34,964 nt of DNA from the NCBI GenBank assembly GCA_025210745.1, contig JAOARC010000013.1, positions 1 to 34,964 of the forward strand, read 5' to 3'. The notes below the pieces were generated by a model. The model did no database searches and was not told the origin of the DNA. It saw only the letters and a list, made by a program, of their open reading frames with translations. This document shows positions 25,120 to 31,983 of this stretch, piece after piece (position 1 is the stretch's first letter; the number at the start of each line of letters is the position of its first letter). The DNA comes from Bacteriovoracaceae bacterium. GTDB taxonomy: Bacteria; Bdellovibrionota; Bacteriovoracia; Bacteriovoracales; Bacteriovoracaceae. The position numbers and the translations under genes were made by a program.

Positions 25120-25595
25120 CTGCACCAACCGGCTATAACGATTCTTTTTCCCTTTGTTACGGCATTAATTTTGTGTTCAAAGTTATGATATCCGGTCTTA
25201 AATATAATAATTTGACCAAAATCAAAGGGGGAGATTTTTTCACTTTCTTTTTTTCCTTTTTGCCGAATTTCTAAGATGCCTCCTTGTATTGGATCACTTT
25301 TGTAAATGGACAGTGAAAAAGCAAGTTTTCTAGAGCCATCATCATGCCATATTCCATCTTCTTCCCATTCATTTTTTGCATTTCTTATACTTATAATGAA
25401 TTCAATATTTTCAAAAGGTAAAAAATTTAACAAGTAGTTTCTTAGATTTCCTTTTGGAGAAAACTGTTGTTGAAAGTAAGAATCGACTTTTTCAAATTGC
25501 TGAGCCTTAATATAGTTAATCAATATGGTGTCAATATGCACTTGATCTTTAAAATATGCTTTTTTTGTATTTACAAACTCTTGATATTTATTCAT
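25116..25595 (-). CDS. 2-oxoglutarate/Fe(II)-dependent oxygenase
   Basis: This 159-residue compact double-stranded beta-helix enzyme shows the iron ligands H84-x-D86 (IWHDDG) and H141 (FEHKINAVTKGKR), and R151 placed to hold 2-oxoglutarate. It resembles bacterial prolyl-4-hydroxylase-like proteins, which hydroxylate protein or small-molecule substrates using oxygen. The N-terminal 55 residues are helical and divergent. No signal peptide is present. No ribosome site precedes the ATG. It is convergent with the Crp/Fnr regulator and overlaps it by four bases; the trypsin-like gene starts divergently 56 bases away. The substrate is unknown. Confidence 0.82.
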   Translation of the reverse strand: MNKYQEFVNTKKAYFKDQVHIDTILINYIKAQQFEKVDSYFQQQFSPKGNLRNYLLNFLPFENIEFIISIRNAKNEWEEDGIWHDDGSRKLAFSLSIYKSDPIQGGILEIRQKGKKESEKISPFDFGQIIIFKTGYHNFEHKINAVTKGKRIVIAGWCS

Positions 25596-25639
25596 TTTGA
25601 AAAACTTTTCTAGTGTCAGATTATCCTTTGTAAAAATGC

Positions 25640-25645
25640 TATAAT
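25640..25645 (+). promoter_or_regulatory. -10 element implying a leaderless protease transcript
   Basis: TATAAT ends six bases before the GTG at 25652, placing the transcript start at or next to the start codon. No ribosome site is visible and the -35 region is poor. Confidence 0.42.
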
Positions 25646-25651
25646 AAAATT

Positions 25652-26191
25652 GTGAAAGAGTCGAATGAAAGCCCCGTAAAAAAAATTCAAGTTAAAAGAA
25701 AAGAAAAACTTTTCGTCAGCAGTTGCGTTTTTATTGAAAAAAACATTGCTATTACAGCAGCTCATAGTGTTTTTGGTGCATGTGAAGTGAAGATTGGTTC
25801 TTGTTGTGCTTCTAAAATTATTATTCATCCAGGTTATAATCCTAAAAAGTCTAACTATCTTAATGACATTGCTATTATTGTTTTTGAGCAACAGGATTTT
25901 TCCTACGCCTCCATAAATACAGTATGTGATGATGAGCTTTATATTAGATCAGGTTTTGGAAGCCGAAAAAACAAAAATGAAAAGAAAGATTTTTGGATTA
26001 GATTAAAAAGAGGTTATGAAAGATATATCGAGTTTTTTGATACTTCTTCTCGCATGGGAGATTCTGGTGGAGGAATTTTTAATTTTAATGGGGAGCTAAT
26101 TGCGATCCATTCGACAAAAGAAGGCTCAAGAATTTATACCGTAAATTTATCTTATTATAAAGAGTGGATTACTCCATACATAAATAAATAA
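25652..26191 (+). CDS. Trypsin-like serine protease (S1 family), no signal peptide
   Basis: The 179-residue protein has a complete catalytic triad in trypsin context: ITAAHSVF with H38, LNDIAIIVF with D72, and MGDSGGGIF with S138. It is short for the family and missing much of the loop sequence. Nothing resembling a signal peptide exists: the start is charged (MKESNESPVKKIQVKRKEK), and an in-frame stop at 25631 rules out a longer N-terminus. So it should stay in the cytoplasm or leave by an unknown route, unusual for S1 proteases. The GTG start has a TATAAT seven bases upstream, suggesting leaderless translation. Its end overlaps the convergent radical SAM gene by 23 bases. Confidence 0.85.
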   Translation: MKESNESPVKKIQVKRKEKLFVSSCVFIEKNIAITAAHSVFGACEVKIGSCCASKIIIHPGYNPKKSNYLNDIAIIVFEQQDFSYASINTVCDDELYIRSGFGSRKNKNEKKDFWIRLKRGYERYIEFFDTSSRMGDSGGGIFNFNGELIAIHSTKEGSRIYTVNLSYYKEWITPYINK

Positions 26192-27161
26192 CCTCGTTAC
26201 GAGCACCTTTATCGATTAGTAGTTGCCTTATTTTATTCATAATCCAGTTTCGCATAGGTCTATTATATCTTATTTTTCCGTCAAAGCTCTTTACGTATGG
26301 GCCAATAGATATTTGAGATTTGGGATAGTTTTGCTGAACCTCTTTGTAAACATCCTGAGTGTATCTTACAACACCAATAGAGAAGTATTGAATCTTATTT
26401 AGTTCTATTTGATTACTTAATTCACTTATAACTTCCTTGTATTCTTGTTCAAAGTTATCACTATATACGATAGGGTCAAAATGTATTCCAATATTGTAAC
26501 CAAGTTTAAAGAGCTTGCTAAGAGACTTAATTCTAGCCTTAATTGAAGGGCACTTATTATCATATAGTTTTGCTCCTTGGTGTGAGGAAAGAGAAAAACT
26601 GACATAGATGTTTTTTAATGGTTTTAAAGTTTCAAGTAATTTTGTATTAACGGACTTTGTTCGCAGTTCTAATTTTGCTTGAGTGTTTTTTTTAAAGAAT
26701 TCAAAATAGGCTTCAAGTTCATTTGTGTAGTGACTAAGAGCTAAAGAATCAGAGTATTCTCCAGCGTGAAACCAAGCCGTTTTATAGATATCAACTTTTT
26801 GTTGCATTTGTTTTATTATCTCGTCATGGTTTACATAAAGAACAATATCTGGAGTATTAAAATATCCTTGCAGGTAACAATATTGACATTCATAAATGCA
26901 GTTATAAGCATGTACATAGTAAAAATGTTTCTCATTGCCTAGTCCATAGGCATCAGGAGCTTCTTTTACAAGCATGCCATTTTTTTTACCTATAAATAAG
27001 TTTAAGCTTTGTCTTTTTTGCAAATAAGGTTTTTTTGCTCTACCCCATATATCATCAATACTATCTATAAAGCAGATTTTCTTTGTTTTTACTTTCTTTA
27101 AAATATTTAAGGTGTATTGGCTATCCTTTACTTTATGTTCAATAAAAACTTTTTCAAACAT
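26169..27161 (-). CDS. Radical SAM protein of the spore photoproduct lyase-like family
   Basis: The 330-residue protein holds a [4Fe-4S]/SAM motif CIYECQYCYLQGY (C88, C92, C95) and other SPL-like blocks, including DIWGR (37-41), GNEKHFYYVHAYNC, VNHDEI and AGEYSDSLALSHYT (133-146). True spore photoproduct lyases repair the thymine dimer of spores and donate hydrogen from a cysteine just before the SD in the last block; here that position appears to be E135, with no cysteine nearby. So the chemistry may differ. Another cysteine lies three residues from the end (YLCME). The ATG overlaps the nucleosidase gene by eight bases, so the two are coupled. It converges on the protease gene. Confidence 0.8.
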   Translation of the reverse strand: MFEKVFIEHKVKDSQYTLNILKKVKTKKICFIDSIDDIWGRAKKPYLQKRQSLNLFIGKKNGMLVKEAPDAYGLGNEKHFYYVHAYNCIYECQYCYLQGYFNTPDIVLYVNHDEIIKQMQQKVDIYKTAWFHAGEYSDSLALSHYTNELEAYFEFFKKNTQAKLELRTKSVNTKLLETLKPLKNIYVSFSLSSHQGAKLYDNKCPSIKARIKSLSKLFKLGYNIGIHFDPIVYSDNFEQEYKEVISELSNQIELNKIQYFSIGVVRYTQDVYKEVQQNYPKSQISIGPYVKSFDGKIRYNRPMRNWIMNKIRQLLIDKGARNEVIYLCME

Positions 27162-28149
27162 CTAAGTCTCCATTTAGAAAGTTATCAAATGTTTGAAATT
27201 TAAAATTTTGTAGAGTTATAATAAGGTCATCAATATTTTTTTGGTCATTAATATACGTTGTTATTTTAAACTGCTTTTTTTCTAGATTTTTATCTAGCTC
27301 TATATTGATATTGCCCTTGTTAAAATCTTTAAAAATTTTCTGTGTTGTATTTTGAATTTTCTTTTCAATGGGGCTAAGGTAATTAGTTAAGTAGTTAATA
27401 GATATTTTTGCTTTTTGTTTATCATTTTTATTATCTTGATTTTCTAAAGCTTTCTTAAAAAGCTCTTCAATTTGAATAGATGGATCTTTTAGAAGTAGTT
27501 TTTCAATAAGTTTATGAATAAGTTTTTGATTGTAAAAACTTACATGAAACGGAATTTGAAAAGTATGCTTAGGTTGTTCAATAATAGTATTTAAATCTAA
27601 AAAGTAAGTTAGTAGTTTTATACTATATTCAGAAGATTTATTTTTTATATCAAGACAGTGGGTATTGTTTCCCGCTTCATCAGAAATAAGCTTATAGCTT
27701 GAAAAGCAAAGACCTCTATCTTTAGCTACCATTGCACAGGCCCAGCTTTCCATGTCGACAATATGTGCAAAATGAGATAGTTTTTTAGCATAGGCATTAT
27801 CAAGAACTCTTTTATTTGTACTTATGCAATCAATATGAGAATCGCTATTTGTAGAATAAGATTTGAAATTAATTTTTTCATCAAAATAATAGCATGTTCT
27901 TACCGGATAAATTGAGCCAATACTAAGGTTATCTAAGCTTCCTGCAATCCCTAAGTTAACGATAGATGTGATTTCAAACTTTCCGCATATATAAGCTAGT
28001 TTTGTGCATGTATTAAAAACACCTTCCTTTGAAATACAAATAACCATACTTTTAGTTAAGTATATTCCTGTGTCTTGAGTGCTTTTAGCATTAAAAAATT
28101 TTAAAAACTCTGATGCTTCACCAGGATGTGCAAAGTGAATTAATTTCAT
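27154..28149 (-). CDS. Nucleoside phosphorylase/nucleosidase-like protein with unknown C-terminal domain
   Basis: Residues 1-185 resemble the MTA/SAH nucleosidase and futalosine hydrolase branch of the phosphorylase superfamily: early E11, NLGIAGSL (65-72), VDMES (131-135) for ribose binding, and SDEAG (156-160) with the likely catalytic D157. Such enzymes cleave the adenine-ribose bond of methylthioadenosine, S-adenosylhomocysteine or 5'-deoxyadenosine. Residues 190-331 form a separate helical, lysine-rich region (FHVSFYNQKLIHKLIEKLLL onward) that I do not recognise. The last eight bases overlap the radical SAM gene, so the two proteins probably act in one pathway. The fold is likely; the exact substrate is inference. 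Confidence 0.72.
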   Translation of the reverse strand: MKLIHFAHPGEASEFLKFFNAKSTQDTGIYLTKSMVICISKEGVFNTCTKLAYICGKFEITSIVNLGIAGSLDNLSIGSIYPVRTCYYFDEKINFKSYSTNSDSHIDCISTNKRVLDNAYAKKLSHFAHIVDMESWACAMVAKDRGLCFSSYKLISDEAGNNTHCLDIKNKSSEYSIKLLTYFLDLNTIIEQPKHTFQIPFHVSFYNQKLIHKLIEKLLLKDPSIQIEELFKKALENQDNKNDKQKAKISINYLTNYLSPIEKKIQNTTQKIFKDFNKGNINIELDKNLEKKQFKITTYINDQKNIDDLIITLQNFKFQTFDNFLNGDLDV

Positions 28150-28205
28150 AGGTGCTTTTTAACCGTGAATAGATAATATGTAAATCTTGTGCTAAACATT
28201 ATTTT

Positions 28206-29057
28206 ATGAAATATATTGAATTTAATGGATTTTCTCTTTCTAGAATTGTTTTTGGTGGTGCTAGTATATCTTCAGATGGGGCAGGGTATGGTTTTGGCTT
28301 AATTAGTGAAAATGACGCACTAGAACTAATAAAATATGCTATATCTAAAGGGATTAATAACTTTGATACGGCTCCAATTTATGGATATGGCAAATCTGAG
28401 CAAACTTTAGGGGTCGCATTAAAGCAGATTAGGGAAAAAGTTTTTATCACAAGTAAAGCTGGAGTAGATTGGCACGAATCTAAACGTGTTAATATGACAA
28501 ATGAGCCAAAAATTATCAGCCGGATGTTTGATGAGTCAAGAAAAAGACTTCAAACAGATTATATCGACTTATATATGATTCATTGGCCAGATAAAAATAC
28601 CGATATTAGATATGCTTTGGAACCACTTTATAAGCTAAAAGAAAAAGGATATATAAAACACCTTGGTCTTTGTAATACCAATACTCATGACTTAGCTTTA
28701 GCACAGCAGATAGAGTTTATTCAATCTCAATTTAATTATTTTCATAATGGGTTTGAGAATATAGAACGTAAAAAATATTTTACTATGGGCTGGGGGACTT
28801 TTGATAAGGGAATTTTAGCTGGTTCAGTAAGTCAGCAAAGAAAGTTTGATTCTTTTGATTGTAGATCATGGGCCGCTTGGTGGAAAAAAAGTGATTGGAA
28901 AGATCGTGTTTTAAAGGCAGATGATTTAGCTAATAAGATAGCTCCTATGTCCTTATCGCATTTTAGTTTAGATTATGCCTTAAAAAGTATTGATTTTCCT
29001 ATTATTGGAGCTAAATCGAAAAAGCATATTGATGATATATGTGAGTTTTTTAAGTGA
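28206..29057 (+). CDS. Aldo/keto reductase
   Basis: This 283-residue NAD(P)H-dependent oxidoreductase has the (beta/alpha)8 pattern and full tetrad D54, Y59 (FDTAPIYGYGKSE), K84 (TSKAGV) and H126 (YMIHWPD). Family members reduce aldehydes or ketones; sugar-linked substrates are plausible because the next gene, overlapping by GTGA, is a glycosyltransferase. No ribosome site is visible before ATG 28206. An extended -10-like TGCTAAACA (28190-28198) could make this transcript nearly leaderless, but that is weak. It is divergent from the nucleosidase gene across 56 bases. Confidence 0.9.
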   Translation: MKYIEFNGFSLSRIVFGGASISSDGAGYGFGLISENDALELIKYAISKGINNFDTAPIYGYGKSEQTLGVALKQIREKVFITSKAGVDWHESKRVNMTNEPKIISRMFDESRKRLQTDYIDLYMIHWPDKNTDIRYALEPLYKLKEKGYIKHLGLCNTNTHDLALAQQIEFIQSQFNYFHNGFENIERKKYFTMGWGTFDKGILAGSVSQQRKFDSFDCRSWAAWWKKSDWKDRVLKADDLANKIAPMSLSHFSLDYALKSIDFPIIGAKSKKHIDDICEFFK

Positions 29058-29878
29058 ATCCTTTTTTTAGTATTATAATTCCAACTTATAATAGAAGAGA
29101 ATCTTTAATTCGTGCAATAGAAAGTGTGCAAAAACAAAGTTTTCAAGATTTTGAGCTCATCGTTGTTGATGATTGTTCACAAGATGATACAAAAGATATT
29201 TTGAAAAAGTATCCTAAAATTAAGACATACTTTAATACGAAAAACTTAGGAGTAAGCGCCTCTAGAAATAAAGGAATCAAAAATGCTTTAGGGCAGTGGA
29301 TATGTTTTTTAGATTCAGATGATGAATGGTTGAGTCAGAAGTTGAAAATGCAGTTTGAGTTGATTCAGAGTCATAAAGAATGTGTTTTAGTACATACACA
29401 GGAAATCTGGATAAGAAATGGCGTAAGAGTGAATCAGATGAAAAAACATAAAAAGGCTGGAGGGGATCAGTTTACTAGATCTCTTGAGCTTTGTGTTATC
29501 TCTCCTAGTTCTGTGGCAATAAAGAAAGATGTTTTAGTAGAAGTTGGATTATTTAATGAGAATTATCCTTGCTGTGAAGATTATGATTTATGGCTTAGAA
29601 TCACATCTAAGTACTTGGTACATTATCTAGAAACACCTCTAGTAAAAAAATATGGAGGACATGAGGATCAATTATCGAGAAAATATATTGCCATGGATTA
29701 TTATAGAGTATGTTCTATGGATGAATTAAATAGAAATTTCAGTTTATCACCTTACCAGTTGGAAAAACTTAAAATAGTACTAGTAAAAAAGTGTGAGATT
29801 CTACTTAAAGGTTATAAAAAACATAATAACTTGAGCAATTTAAAACAAATAGAAGCTATTTTAGCTAATTACAAATAG
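29054..29878 (+). CDS. Glycosyltransferase family 2
   Basis: The 274-residue GT-A enzyme begins FFSIIIPTYNRRESLIRAIES with ELIVVDDCSQDDT as the nucleotide-sugar region, NLGVSASRNKGI, and the DxD-type FLDSDDEW. An ED-x-D-L-W motif (CCEDYDLWLRI) marks the acceptor side. It has no membrane spans. Such enzymes build surface polysaccharides or glycolipids. GTG 29054 overlaps the aldo/keto reductase stop by four bases, which indicates translational coupling. The 3' end overlaps the convergent LamG lipoprotein by 14 bases. Donor and acceptor are unknown. Confidence 0.9.
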   Translation: MNPFFSIIIPTYNRRESLIRAIESVQKQSFQDFELIVVDDCSQDDTKDILKKYPKIKTYFNTKNLGVSASRNKGIKNALGQWICFLDSDDEWLSQKLKMQFELIQSHKECVLVHTQEIWIRNGVRVNQMKKHKKAGGDQFTRSLELCVISPSSVAIKKDVLVEVGLFNENYPCCEDYDLWLRITSKYLVHYLETPLVKKYGGHEDQLSRKYIAMDYYRVCSMDELNRNFSLSPYQLEKLKIVLVKKCEILLKGYKKHNNLSNLKQIEAILANYK

Positions 29879-31043
29879 ATGAATTGTAGTCATTAGACAA
29901 AGCACATAAATTTGTAACTTGTGTCCCATTGAGATCATTTTGAATGATAAAGGTTGAGCCAATCATACCTTGAACATTATAAGTGGCGGTTCCAACATTT
30001 ATATTACCAGCAAGGGCCATAGGTCTTGTATAGTTGGAGTGAGTTCCAGAAGGTGTTGTATCTGTCGCTACTAAAGTTCCATTAATATAAAGCTTTAAAA
30101 CTAAGCTTTCTTTTACTAAAGTTATAAAGTTCCAATTTGTATCAATTGCTGTTGGTGAGCCGGCACTCATATAGGTTGCAAAGGCATCACTTCTCCATAT
30201 TCTTCCAAAAATTTTATTTGTATTGTTCTGAATAATATCAACTTGATAATAAGGAGATACGTGAGATGTAAATGGCTTCATAAATATCCAGCGCCAAGCA
30301 GCAGGAGTCCCTCCCGTATTTTTATACCACAGAGCTATAGACCAAGTTTGTCCTATATCAAAGGTTGAGTTTATTGAAGCATCATAACCCATATTAATAA
30401 TTTCACCACCCGCGAAATTTACATGATAAGGATTTGCATCAGTTCCACTTCCTTGCCACCCATAGGTTGCACAGCTTGAAAAGTTAGTCAAAATGGCATT
30501 TATAGAAGGCCTTGCTAAATTAACATAATTTGTGTCTGTACAGCCTGATGAATAGTTTGTCGAACCATCGGCTCTTTTAGGATTAAGATAGTAGACTGTA
30601 TCATAGCTTGCAAATTTAAGAGGATAAGAAAGAGTGCTGAAGCTCTTAGAGACAGTCCCATTATCACTAGTTATTTGTCCCGTTGTTATATTTATTTTCA
30701 TTGGACTTATAGTTATGCCATCATAATCATTGTCTGCATTTGTAATTGTATAGATAAATCTCATTGAGTTACTAGTAGGTTGGACAGTAAAATTAGCACT
30801 TCTTGTTACACCTCCAATATCTAGGTCGATAGTCGCACTACCACTAAAAGAAATATCAGAGTTAAAAGTTAAGTCAATTTGGTAAGTATCATTTTGTGTA
30901 AGGAAGTTATTTGCAGTTATTACAATTTGTGATGCTGTTACCAATCCATTAGAGTCTTGGCTTAAAAGATAGTTTTGATCAATATTTGTAGATCCATTAC
31001 AGCCAATAATTAACAATAAAAGAACAAGTTTAGAAAAAGTCAT
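29865..31043 (-). CDS. Surface lipoprotein with Ig-like and LamG/concanavalin-like domains
   Basis: The 392-residue protein has a signal peptide ending in lipobox LIIGC (C15), so it is lipid-anchored. Residues 40-140 look like a bacterial Ig-type beta-sandwich (QIDLTFNSDISFSGSATIDL, then FIYTITNADNDYDG). Residues 190-390 form a LamG/concanavalin A-like jellyroll with WSIALWYKN, WNFITLVKES and LYINGTLVATD strands. LamG domains bind carbohydrate or protein, so a surface or adhesion role is plausible. It is the last gene of a three-gene reverse unit; its start overlaps the LysM/barrel gene by 14 bases. No catalytic residues are evident. Ser, Thr and Asn are abundant, as in exported beta proteins. 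Confidence 0.75.
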   Translation of the reverse strand: MTFSKLVLLLLIIGCNGSTNIDQNYLLSQDSNGLVTASQIVITANNFLTQNDTYQIDLTFNSDISFSGSATIDLDIGGVTRSANFTVQPTSNSMRFIYTITNADNDYDGITISPMKINITTGQITSDNGTVSKSFSTLSYPLKFASYDTVYYLNPKRADGSTNYSSGCTDTNYVNLARPSINAILTNFSSCATYGWQGSGTDANPYHVNFAGGEIINMGYDASINSTFDIGQTWSIALWYKNTGGTPAAWRWIFMKPFTSHVSPYYQVDIIQNNTNKIFGRIWRSDAFATYMSAGSPTAIDTNWNFITLVKESLVLKLYINGTLVATDTTPSGTHSNYTRPMALAGNINVGTATYNVQGMIGSTFIIQNDLNGTQVTNLCALSNDYNSSICN

Positions 31044-31983
31044 AGCTTCTACCTATTTTTATTCCAAATTCTCTAAGAACATCATCGCTATTATTTCGAC
31101 TCAGATCATTGTATTTATAGAATAAAGAAGTTGTTATGTTAAAATTAGAAAGTCGAATAGTTTGACCAAAGTTAAGATCTGCTCCATGGCCATTTTCGTA
31201 TTTTGTTCCAATGGTATCTTTACCTAGAATATATGAAATATTGGTCTGGATGAAAAATTCTTGAGAAGAGGTTTTTAAGATACTTAAGTAGATGCTAGGA
31301 CCTATTTTGTGTAATAGAGTATTTTTGAAAATAGCATTTTCAGTATTAGTTGATTGGATATAATAGGTATTTTGAGACATATAATGCAAGCCAAAATCTA
31401 GAGTAGAAATCTTTTTTAAAAAAGCTATACCAAAAGATATATTTTGAAATTTATTTTGAGAAAGGTTTGAATTTCCATTATCAAAATTAGTAAAAGACAT
31501 ATCTATGAAAGTATCAAAATAATATTTTTTATGCCAGAATGTTCTTAAATTAAAATGTAAACCATGATTATAATTTGTTTCAACAGTTGCATCTAAATTA
31601 TTTTCATCTGTTGCATTAAGAGAAAGAGAGCTAAAATAATAAGAAGCAGTAAAGATAGGTTTTTCTTTAATTTCTATCTTTGTATAAGGTTCTTTTTTAT
31701 TATTTATTTTTGTTAAAGTTGTAAGCTTAATTTTTTGTCCAGGAAAAATTAGATTCGGATTTTTTATTGATGGATTAAGTAAAAGTAATTTGTTTAAAGA
31801 TCCTGTATGGCCATATATTTTTTGTTGGGCAAAAGTGATGGCAGCAATAGATGAAAGTGTATCGTTTTTCTTTACAATATAGTTGTTTGCATGCAAAGCA
31901 AAGACGGCAAGTATTGTAATGTATAGAAAAAGCTTTTTTAAAAAGATGATCATGATAGCTATTCTTTGGTGAAAAGGGGTCAT
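31030..31983 (-). CDS. LysM domain protein with probable outer-membrane beta-barrel
   Basis: The protein (317 residues from ATG 31983) has an N-terminal signal (hydrophobic LKKLFLYITILAVFALHA), a LysM peptidoglycan-binding motif (NNYIVKKNDTLSSIAAITF ... LLLNPSIKNPNLIFPGQKIKL, about 34-90), a short linker, and about 200 residues of alternating beta strands rich in Tyr, Phe and Asn. The final residue is Phe (SYDFF), the usual outer-membrane barrel signal. This suggests a barrel tethered to peptidoglycan. ATG 31983 overlaps the nucleotidase stop (TGATG), favouring coupled translation; ATG 31953 would give a tighter signal peptide. The downstream lipoprotein start lies within its end. Confidence 0.75.
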   Translation of the reverse strand: MTPFHQRIAIMIIFLKKLFLYITILAVFALHANNYIVKKNDTLSSIAAITFAQQKIYGHTGSLNKLLLLNPSIKNPNLIFPGQKIKLTTLTKINNKKEPYTKIEIKEKPIFTASYYFSSLSLNATDENNLDATVETNYNHGLHFNLRTFWHKKYYFDTFIDMSFTNFDNGNSNLSQNKFQNISFGIAFLKKISTLDFGLHYMSQNTYYIQSTNTENAIFKNTLLHKIGPSIYLSILKTSSQEFFIQTNISYILGKDTIGTKYENGHGADLNFGQTIRLSNFNITTSLFYKYNDLSRNNSDDVLREFGIKIGRSYDFF

